A stretch of 5,366 nucleotides of DNA. Origin: Planctomycetota bacterium (lineage in GTDB: Bacteria > Planctomycetota > UBA1135 > UBA2386). Below are positions 1-5,225 of the stretch, in pieces. Each line of letters begins with the position of its first letter. The stretch's first letter is position 1. The DNA lies in contig QJVU01000361.1 in the NCBI GenBank assembly GCA_003235605.1, forward strand, positions 1 through 5,366, given 5' to 3'. Made by a program: the position numbers and the translations under genes. The notes under the pieces are model-generated. The model was not told where the DNA came from. It searched no databases and was given only the letters and a program-made list of their open reading frames with translations.

Positions 1-131
1 CGGGACCCGGCAACGTAGGCAAGTACGTCAGCCGCCTCTGGGTCGTCAACTCCGCAAACGGTCACGAGAACGACCCTGTAGGAGGCCGGGGCCTCCGGTA
101 CGGCGTCGTGACGATGTTCACGATCAAGTAG
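1..131 (+). CDS. C-terminal end of a probable secreted protein (5' part outside window)
   Basis: The reading frame starts at base 3 and runs 42 codons to a TAG at 129-131. The visible peptide includes KYVSRLWVVNSANG and ends in YGVVTMFTIK. The tail is rich in beta-forming residues, with a W-V-V-x-(S/D)-x-x-N stretch followed about 15 residues later by a hydrophobic final strand. The two other secreted proteins here end the same way (WVVFDKLAN...IIVGK in the 251-1300 gene, YLVYDSSSN...LKLVQ in the 5226-5366 gene), so this may be the end of a related beta-rich tail domain. That relation is inferred by eye. It converges on the - strand gene ending at 251, with a shared inverted repeat between them. 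Too little is present to assign a function. Confidence 0.6.
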   Translation, partial: GPGNVGKYVSRLWVVNSANGHENDPVGGRGLRYGVVTMFTIK

Positions 132-153
132 GGATTATCCGCAGGAAGAGTCA

Positions 154-210
154 GAACCATGGGCCTGGCCGGTTCATCACCGGGGCGGCGTGGCCAGGCC
201 CCGTGGTCCT
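154..210. terminator. Long imperfect inverted repeat between convergent genes; probable bidirectional terminator
   Basis: A perfect 10-bp inverted repeat (gggcctggcc at 161-170, ggccaggccc at 192-201) flanks a 21-nt loop. The stem can extend outward by pairing 154-160 with about 202-210, with one bulge, one mismatch and one G-U pair. It lies between the ends of two convergent genes (stops at 129-131 and 251-253), where a two-way terminator is expected. Neither strand has a clean T-tract after the stem, so intrinsic termination is inferred from position and stem strength only. The outer part of the right arm overlaps the first 14-bp tandem repeat. Confidence 0.5.
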
Positions 211-258
211 ACCTGCGTGGTTCTACCTGCGTGGTTCTACCTGCGTGGTCCTACTTGC
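203..258. repeat. Four tandem copies of a 14-bp repeat overlapping a stop codon
   Basis: Four adjacent units lie at 203-216, 217-230, 231-244 and 245-258. On the + strand they read gtggtcctacctgc, gtggttctacctgc, gtggttctacctgc and gtggtcctacttgc. The two middle units are identical and the outer ones differ by one or two bases. On the - strand every unit contains TAG. The TAG in the 245-258 unit is the stop codon of the 251-1300 gene. Because 14 is not a multiple of 3, successive copies place TAG in different frames, so all three - strand frames are closed within the array. It probably arose by slippage duplication of the gene's 3' end. Confidence 0.85.
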
Positions 259-1300
259 CGACGATGATCGTTGCGTAGTCCGACGAGGTCAGCTGCGCGG
301 GGTTGGCGAGCTTGTCGAACACCACCCAGTGCGTGAGCAGCGTCGTGGGGGCGACTTTGGCCGGTACCCCGGCGCTGATGCCGGCCTCGCCGCGGGTACC
401 TGTGGTGGTCGCCACCGGAACCAGGATGTCGTTCCAGAGGAAGCAGGTCGGTGCTCCGGCAGGGCCCAGGTCGAAGCTGATGAGCTTCGTTCCGATCACC
501 AGGAATGCCGGACTGGCCGTGGCCGCGCCCAGGAGGTTGATCGCAAGGGACTTTCCCGGCTGCGGCCAGGACGGGTTGGTGCTGATTGTCAAGCGGCTGT
601 TGGCAGAGCTCAGGCAGCCCTGACCCGCAAACGCGATGTTGCCGTTGTCGAGCACGAAGGCCATGCGGCATCCGGAACTGGTGCTGACGGACGGAGCTGT
701 CGTCTGCTTGCTGGTCCACTGGTAGAGGTACGCGCGCGGCAGGGTACCGGCCTTTGGAAAATAGAAGTTGCCGCTGTGCTTCGAAGCCGCCCACACGATC
801 ACCTCGACACACAGGTTGTCCGTGTTGCTCGACGGCAGGTAGAGATAGGGCTTGGGGAGACCGATCCCACCCCAGGCCGGGCTCGGCGAAGCGGTGAAGC
901 GGATGCGCAGCGGGCCGCGGTACACGGTCGTGGGGTTGGGGTTGTTCACGCTCCACGTCGTAGTCGGCGTCGCCTGCTTGGTTATGCCCATCCTGATCTC
1001 GATATCGTCGTAGACCGCCTCCAGGTTGGTGGTGTTGCCGGCCACCAGGATGTCCCGGATGGTGGCGATGTTCAGGGTGTTCTGGCCGAACAACGAGTGC
1101 GGGAAGATGGCCTGGTAGCGGATGCCTACGCTGCCCCACGGAAACGCGTTGCCGCTTCCGGTCGAAGGCGAGGAGTTACCGTCGGCGTAGACGATGTTCT
1201 GGGTCTGTGCAGTGAGGGTTCCCAGGGCAAGGGTGGAGGTAAGAGTGGGGGCAAGAACGAGGGAGAGAGAAGCAACGAGGCTCTTGACATGCGAATGCAT
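251..1300 (-). CDS. Secreted hypothetical protein, 349 aa, with beta-rich C-terminal tail domain
   Basis: The gene encodes 349 residues, ATG at 1300-1298 to TAG at 253-251. Residues 1-31 form a Sec-type signal peptide: His/Lys near the N-terminus, a hydrophobic stretch, and a likely signal peptidase I site after LTA (LTA|QTQN). The mature protein is rich in Thr, Ser, Asn, Gly and Pro and looks all-beta. About residues 52-200 hold strands such as GIRYQAIFP and YLYLPSSNTDNLCVEVIVW. About 225-349 looks like a separate tail domain, with PQPGKSLAINL, a GPAGAPTCFLW segment and THWVVFDKLAN. Cysteines are at 164, 211, 229 and 286. I recognise no catalytic motif. The layout resembles uncharacterised secreted proteins common in planctomycetes; this is recollection of the family style, not a search. 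An AGGA ribosome site 8 nt upstream supports the start, and a candidate promoter suggests separate transcription from the 814-residue gene 285 nt upstream. Confidence 0.85.
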   Translation of the reverse strand: MHSHVKSLVASLSLVLAPTLTSTLALGTLTAQTQNIVYADGNSSPSTGSGNAFPWGSVGIRYQAIFPHSLFGQNTLNIATIRDILVAGNTTNLEAVYDDIEIRMGITKQATPTTTWSVNNPNPTTVYRGPLRIRFTASPSPAWGGIGLPKPYLYLPSSNTDNLCVEVIVWAASKHSGNFYFPKAGTLPRAYLYQWTSKQTTAPSVSTSSGCRMAFVLDNGNIAFAGQGCLSSANSRLTISTNPSWPQPGKSLAINLLGAATASPAFLVIGTKLISFDLGPAGAPTCFLWNDILVPVATTTGTRGEAGISAGVPAKVAPTTLLTHWVVFDKLANPAQLTSSDYATIIVGK

Positions 1301-1308
1301 GGGATGGG

Positions 1309-1312
1309 TCCT
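1309..1312 (-). promoter_or_regulatory. Ribosome binding site for the 349-aa secreted protein
   Basis: AGGA on the - strand, 8 nt before the ATG at 1300, within GGTAGGACC (1315-1307). It supports that start. The same 9-mer recurs in the 14-bp repeat unit at 203-216, at the other end of the gene. Confidence 0.6.
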
Positions 1313-1357
1313 ACCAGCTAGAAGGGATTTGGGGGGGTTCTAGGGCAGGCGGCGGGG

Positions 1358-1386
1358 ATCAAAAGCCACCGGGCTGGCCGCGTCAA
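1358..1386 (-). promoter_or_regulatory. Candidate sigma70-type promoter for the 349-aa secreted protein
   Basis: On the - strand, TTGACG (1386-1381, 5 of 6 matches to the -35 consensus) is followed after exactly 17 nt by TTTGAT (1363-1358, 4 of 6 matches to the -10 consensus). Transcription would start near 1351, giving a leader of about 50 nt. The leader would contain a run of seven C (1337-1331). The match is moderate and not experimentally supported. Confidence 0.4.
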
Positions 1387-1418
1387 GCTACGCACTTCCC
1401 CCCCGGCCCTGGCGTTGT

Positions 1419-1429
1419 CTTGTTACAAG
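1419..1429. other. Short palindrome upstream of the candidate promoter
   Basis: CTTGTTACAAG is a 5-bp inverted repeat around a single central base, centred about 38 nt upstream of the -35 element at 1386-1381. Such a dyad could be a regulator-binding site, but an 11-bp palindrome can occur by chance. Two copies of a 9-bp inverted repeat (ggccctggc at 1405-1413, gccagggcc at 1482-1490) flank it. Otherwise the 285-nt gap 1301-1585 holds only the promoter, ribosome site and terminator listed here. Confidence 0.2.
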
Positions 1430-1544
1430 CCGCTCTGAAAGACCAGGGCGCCGTGATACCAGCTTGGGGCATTGGGACCGAGCCAGGGCCGCACCGCGTG
1501 CGATTGCGCCACGGCGGACAGATACGCAACAACAGAACGCACAC

Positions 1545-1572
1545 TGCTGCCGACCCTCCCGACACGGCAGCA
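1545..1572 (-). terminator. Stem-loop after the 814-aa gene, probable terminator
   Basis: A perfect 8-bp stem (tgctgccg at 1545-1552, cggcagca at 1565-1572) encloses a 12-nt loop, 13 nt past the TAG at 1586. On the - strand transcript it is followed by a U-containing but broken stretch (GUGUGCGUUCUGUUGUUG). Position and stem suggest termination of the upstream transcription unit. The lack of a continuous U-tract makes it a weak intrinsic terminator. Confidence 0.5.
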
Positions 1573-1585
1573 TTCTCCCAATCCC

Positions 1586-4030
1586 CTACTTCACCGTGAC
1601 GTGGATCGTCGGGGCTTGGGCGCCCAGATCCTTGACCTCGAACGCCTGCTCCCCCGCGCGCCCCGCCGTGGTCTTGACCTTCACCGTGTAGCTCCCGGTC
1701 CCCAGGTTGACGGTGCGCTTGAGAAGGTTCCCGGACGCCGCGGAGATCGTGGCGGTCTGCCACCAGCAGACCTTGCCCCCGGAATCGTAGATGGTGATGT
1801 CCATCTTGCCTGGCTCGTGACCCTCTGGCAGCTGCATCTCGAAGGTACGGGAGGCCCCGCGGCGAAGCCGTAGCATCACGACCGCTTCCTTGCCGACCTC
1901 GACCTCGGTGCTCACGCTCACCTGCGCCAGGTCCTTCGCCCACACCGAGATGCGGTAGGTACCGACACTGAGGTTCTTCTCCAGGTGTTCCTCGCTGAGG
2001 CCCGGCCTGATCTCCCGGTACTGGTTGGTGCTGATGTGCCACGCCCAACAGCGCGGCTCGATCTTCTCGGTGCCCTTGTCCCGCGCGAACTTGACCCTCA
2101 GGCTGCCGCCGGGCTGCGTGACCAGCGTGCCCACATCGTGGTTCTCCGCCGGCATCAGTTCGAACCATTCACTGACGTGGATCACCTCCTCGCCAGAAAG
2201 CACCACCAGCCGGAACTTGCCAGGCTCCACCCTCTTGAACTCGAACCCCCCTTCCTTCGTCACCTTGCCGGTGCGCCACGATCCTCGGTCCGACTTGAGC
2301 TGAATCCCCAGTGCGGCCGCGTGGGTCTTGCGACCCGCGGCGTCCTGAACCCTGCCCACGACGGTGCCCGGCGCCTGCTTCTGCGGTGAGTCGAACGTCG
2401 CGATCAGCCGTACCTCTCCGGTGTCCGGCCAGACCTTCCCCTGCTCCAAGGGTGGCACGCCACGGGGAATGTTGAACGGGTACTGCACCGAGAGCGTGTA
2501 GTAGGCGGCCTCGAGATTCGTGAACTGGAAGCGCCCGTGCTTGTGAACGCTGATCGCCTGCCGCTTCTTGGTCTTCTCGTTCTCGAGGTTGACGAAACAG
2601 TTGTTCATCGGCACGCCATCCCGGTACGTCACTACTCCCGCTATCGAGTTGCCTGCCGCGATGACGGGGTCCCACTGCAGCTCTTCGCCGTCCTTGCCCT
2701 GCAGCACCGTCTTGGCCCGCATCTTGGTCTCGCCCCACGAACGACGCTCCGGCCTGGTCGCGTAGAGGTGGATCGCGCCGGGCGCGATGCCCGACAGGCG
2801 GTAGCTGCCGTTGCCGTCGGCGGCGGTGAACGGGAAGCCAAACACGCTGTCGTAGTCGAACTGCCCAGACTGGATGAAGGTCTCGTCGAGAGGCCGGTCG
2901 TAGGCGCGCACGACTGCGCCCGCGATCGCGACCTTGGCGCCGTCGGTGACCACTCCCTTCACCACCACGCCCTCCAACAGCTGCACATCCAGGCGAGAGG
3001 TCGCGCCGGCCTCCACGACAACCTCCCCCTTCCAGATCGGCAGGTGCTCGAAGCGCACGGCCACGGAGTGCTTTCCCGGCGCGAGGCTCAGGAACTCGAA
3101 GCGACCCTGGGCATCGCTCGAGGTGACCAGGGGCGTCCAGACCTCCACATAGCCATGACCCTGCCGGTAGGGCAGGAACCGCGGTGGCGATCCGACCGAG
3201 ATGTCCGCACCCGCCACCGGATCCCCGCCCGGCGACCTGACGGTCCCACGGACGGCGCCACCCGGCGCAGCCACGACGAGGCGGACCCGGACCGGCGCCT
3301 TGGTGGTGTCGAGGTCATCCAGGTCCACCAGCTCGGAGGGTGCGAGTCCCTTGGCGAGCGCGCCCAGGGACTGGCCCGGGGGAACGCCGCGGAGCCGGAA
3401 CTCCCCGCTGCTGTCGGAGCGGGTGACCACCCTCCCTCCCAGCGAGTCGTAGCGGTTGGCACGGGTCAACCAGATCCCCGCGTCCCCCACCGCGGCGCCG
3501 GTGTCATCCACCACCACACCTTGCACCTCCACGCCCTTCAGCTCGAGGACGACCTCCACTACCTTGCCGCCCTCCACCTTCGCGTCGACCGACTCGTCAC
3601 GATCACAGGAGACCTGGACCTCTCCCGGCTGGAGACCCGTGAACTCGACGATCCCCTGCTCGTTGGCAAGGCGCTGCGGGTAGATGTGGTAGACGGGCTG
3701 CCAGGAATGCACCACTACGGCCACGCCGGCCGCCGGCTTGCCATCCCGCCACCGGACCCGCACCCGCAGGCCTCCCACCTCGGACGCCGGATCGGCGGCT
3801 GCGGCCGAAGCCTCCGCAGGCACGGCGACACGGTTGCTCTCCGCCCCGGGCCCCTCTTGCGCATGCCCGTCCTTCCCGCCTTCGAGGTGCCCGACCTCCT
3901 TGGTGCCGCGGCTCGTGGTCGTATCCCGCTCGCCGGTGACGTCCAACGGGTTCGAGAACGACTGCACCAGGAGGTACAGACCCAGAGCCACCAGACCGAC
4001 GGCAACGACGAGGGCGATCCGCTGGCTCAT
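1586..4030 (-). CDS. Membrane-anchored protein with a chain of carboxypeptidase-regulatory-like (Ig-like) domains, 814 aa
   Basis: The protein has 814 residues. It begins MSQR, then a single hydrophobic helix (about 5-22), which suggests an uncleaved N-terminal anchor with the rest outside the cytoplasm. A polar, low-complexity linker (about 27-86) follows. The remainder is a tandem series of about eight beta-sandwich units, roughly 87-166, 167-257, 258-354, 355-458, 459-548, 555-640, 641-725 and 726-814. Most show the carboxypeptidase regulatory-like signature: an opening V-x-G-x-V strand, a P-V-A-G-A-x-V/I turn, then G-x-(F/Y)-x-(F/L)-x-x-(L/I/V)-x-P-G (FEFLSLAPGK, YRLSGIAPGA, FEFKRVEPGK). 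No enzymatic motif is visible, so a binding, scaffold or surface role is likely. ATG 4030 is the only usual start codon in the 14 codons after the preceding in-frame TAG. It has no close Shine-Dalgarno sequence; a purine-rich GGAGAGGAG lies over 20 nt upstream. The 42-nt gap to the thioredoxin-like gene suggests one operon. Confidence 0.85.
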   Translation of the reverse strand: MSQRIALVVAVGLVALGLYLLVQSFSNPLDVTGERDTTTSRGTKEVGHLEGGKDGHAQEGPGAESNRVAVPAEASAAAADPASEVGGLRVRVRWRDGKPAAGVAVVVHSWQPVYHIYPQRLANEQGIVEFTGLQPGEVQVSCDRDESVDAKVEGGKVVEVVLELKGVEVQGVVVDDTGAAVGDAGIWLTRANRYDSLGGRVVTRSDSSGEFRLRGVPPGQSLGALAKGLAPSELVDLDDLDTTKAPVRVRLVVAAPGGAVRGTVRSPGGDPVAGADISVGSPPRFLPYRQGHGYVEVWTPLVTSSDAQGRFEFLSLAPGKHSVAVRFEHLPIWKGEVVVEAGATSRLDVQLLEGVVVKGVVTDGAKVAIAGAVVRAYDRPLDETFIQSGQFDYDSVFGFPFTAADGNGSYRLSGIAPGAIHLYATRPERRSWGETKMRAKTVLQGKDGEELQWDPVIAAGNSIAGVVTYRDGVPMNNCFVNLENEKTKKRQAISVHKHGRFQFTNLEAAYYTLSVQYPFNIPRGVPPLEQGKVWPDTGEVRLIATFDSPQKQAPGTVVGRVQDAAGRKTHAAALGIQLKSDRGSWRTGKVTKEGGFEFKRVEPGKFRLVVLSGEEVIHVSEWFELMPAENHDVGTLVTQPGGSLRVKFARDKGTEKIEPRCWAWHISTNQYREIRPGLSEEHLEKNLSVGTYRISVWAKDLAQVSVSTEVEVGKEAVVMLRLRRGASRTFEMQLPEGHEPGKMDITIYDSGGKVCWWQTATISAASGNLLKRTVNLGTGSYTVKVKTTAGRAGEQAFEVKDLGAQAPTIHVTVK

Positions 4031-4072
4031 GTGGGGCTCGTGATCGGGGAAGTCGGCTCCTCTCCGCCGGCG

Positions 4073-5089
4073 CTATCGCCGCTCCGCGAGCTTCTCCAGG
4101 CGCTTGCGCGCGAACGCCGCAGCGGCCGCGCGGCGGTGCTTTTCCACCAGTTCGCCGTAGAGCACCTTCACCCGCCCCCGCTCGTAGTCGCTGGCAAAGC
4201 CCCTCAGCTCACGGCGCAGGATCTTGTCGAACAGGCCCCAGGCCTTCCTTTCGTCCTTGACCTTGACCTCGTCGGTCTGGGCGAGCCGCCCACGCTCCAT
4301 GTCGACCCAGCTCTTGAGCTCGGGGTCGACGCCTGCCAGCTCGTGCTGCATGACCAGCACGTTGCCATAGGCCTGCGCAGGTTCGGCAGTCTTCAACTCC
4401 GCCTCGAGGATCTTCCGCCGGTAGTGCGCATACTTGAGGACCTTCTCGCACAGGTACTTCGCATCCGCCGCCACGGTCTGGTCCTTGTCGGTGAGCAGCT
4501 TGTCGGCAGTCTGGAAGGCGATGGCGTAGGAACCCCACTCGTAGGCCAGCCGTGCCCTCTCCAGCTTCTGATGAAGGGACCTGTCGAGGGCCAGGGAGAA
4601 GATCGCCTCCAGCAGCTTCTCCAGCTGCTTCTCGCTGGGGACTTCCATCCCGACGACGGTGCCAGCGGCATCGACCAGGTAGAACTGCGGGATGCCGAGG
4701 GAGCCCTCGTTGACAAAGGACGCCAGGGTCTTGTTCTCAGGATCCGAGCCGATCCAGTACGTGGCGCCCTCTCCTTTCACCATCTTGGACTTCAGCCTGT
4801 CGATGGGCTCGTCGGAGATCGCGACCACCCTGAACCCCCGGGCGTAGTACTTGTCGTGCAGCTTGGAAAGGCGACCCGCCTTTCGAACGCAGGGACCTCA
4901 AGTCGTGGCGAAGAACTCCAGCAGCCATACCTTGCCCTTGAGCAAAGCGGTGGTCGGCTGCTTGTCGCCGGTGTTCAGCCAGCTCGTCACCGTCAGCTCC
5001 AGCATCGGTTTGCCGGTCAGGTCCTTCCAACCATCCTGGGCGGGCAGGCAACCGGCGAAGACGAGCAGTGGTGTCAGGGGGTAGCGCAT
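4073..5089 (-). CDS. Candidate selenoprotein: exported thioredoxin/TlpA-like protein with UGPC active site, 338 aa
   Basis: One frame runs from ATG 5089 to TAG 4073 with a single internal TGA at 4900-4898 (codon 64). Residues 1-19 look like a signal peptide, with a possible weak lipobox at FAGC (Cys14) or cleavage near LPAQ. KGKVWLLEFFATT (51-63) is the strand that leads into a thioredoxin active site. It is followed by TGA-G-P-C, so the first Cys of CGPC is replaced by a probable selenocysteine (U64) and C67 is kept. FRVVAISD (86-93) and GIPQFYLVD (132-140, cis-Pro134) continue the TlpA-type fold. Residues about 148-338 are a charged, mostly helical extension, TPR-like in parts, that I do not recognise. 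Family knowledge predicts thiol-disulfide or peroxide chemistry in the periplasm. An AAGGAG site 7 nt before the ATG fixes the start. The alternatives are a nonsense mutation of TGC/TGT or a sequencing error; the hairpin after the TGA and the intact remainder favour selenocysteine. Confidence 0.8.
4861..4890 (-). promoter_or_regulatory. Candidate bacterial SECIS element
   Basis: In the mRNA, GAAAGGCG (4884-4877) pairs perfectly with CGCCUUUC (4873-4866) around a GGU loop (4876-4874). Beyond a C-C mismatch the stem extends by two U-A pairs and, past a bulged G, two G-C pairs (to 4890 and 4861). The loop starts 21 nt after the UGA. Known bacterial SECIS elements sit just 3' of the UGA inside the coding sequence, with the loop roughly 16-37 nt away and a G among its first two bases, for binding by SelB. 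All these conditions hold here. The top reads GGUC, as I recall for the E. coli fdhF element. It also encodes residues VRKAGRLSK of the active-site helix. Confidence 0.7.
4898..4900 (-). other. In-frame TGA, probable selenocysteine codon (residue 64)
   Basis: TGA interrupts an otherwise continuous thioredoxin-like frame at the exact position of the nucleophilic Cys of CGPC. It is one base change from TGC or TGT. It is the only in-frame TGA I found in the five coding regions, all of which end in TAG. This codon should be annotated as a selenocysteine exception, with GTG 4828 not taken as a separate gene start. Confidence 0.75.
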
Positions 5090-5096
5090 GGTTCTG

Positions 5097-5102
5097 CTCC
5101 TT
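5097..5102 (-). promoter_or_regulatory. Strong ribosome binding site for the candidate selenoprotein
   Basis: AAGGAG on the - strand, 7 nt before the ATG at 5089. It is the best Shine-Dalgarno match in the window and establishes that translation begins upstream of the TGA. This argues against an independent shorter gene starting downstream of the TGA. Confidence 0.8.
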
Positions 5103-5187
5103 GGTTACTGGCCTCGGGCACCCTCGGGCGCTGCCCAGTGATCTTACCCGAGCACCACCGTCGGAGGCTTCACATCCCGTACAATCC

Positions 5188-5219
5188 GGCTCGCGTCGTG
5201 AAGACCGCGAACGCGAACC
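5188..5219 (-). terminator. Weak hairpin after the upstream secreted-protein gene
   Basis: The - strand transcript can pair GGUUCGCG (5219-5212) with CGCGAGCC (5195-5188), including one G-U pair, around a 16-nt loop. It starts 6 nt past the TAG at 5226. There is no U-tract, so it may only partly separate this gene from the thioredoxin-like gene 136 nt downstream. No convincing promoter was seen in the rest of the gap 5090-5225; a TAAGAT at 5146-5141 lacks a -35 partner. Confidence 0.3.
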
Positions 5220-5225
5220 TGATCG

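Noticed and set aside
1284..1289. TTGACA on the + strand as a promoter -35 element
   Set aside because: It lies within the signal peptide coding region of the - strand gene. No -10-like sequence is found 16-18 nt on, and no + strand gene follows.
203..1321. A 372-codon open frame on the + strand opposite the secreted protein
   Set aside because: It is Arg/Gly-rich, has no signal peptide or ribosome site, begins inside the tandem repeats, and is fully antisense to a gene with a signal peptide and ribosome site.
1383..2168. A 261-codon - strand open frame overlapping the end of the 814-aa gene
   Set aside because: It is in another frame over the same strand, with Gly/Arg/Gln-rich composition typical of a shadow, and it crosses the probable terminator. 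No start signal was found.
4073..4828. A separate gene starting at GTG 4828
   Set aside because: The start would fall inside a core strand of the thioredoxin fold and drop the active site. The strong ribosome site and signal peptide are at 5089 in the same frame, 87 codons upstream.
4073..5089. Pseudogene caused by a nonsense mutation
   Set aside because: It cannot be excluded from sequence alone. However, the stop is TGA rather than TAG or TAA, falls exactly on the catalytic Cys codon, is followed by a well-placed hairpin, and the rest of the frame shows no decay.
5112..5129. Direct repeat cctcgggc at 5112-5119 and 5122-5129
   Set aside because: It is two short copies in GC-rich intergenic DNA, with no further copies or symmetry to suggest an operator.
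5141..5146. TAAGAT on the - strand as a -10 element for the selenoprotein gene
   Set aside because: Only four of six bases match and no -35-like hexamer occurs at 16-18 nt. It is possible but not supported.
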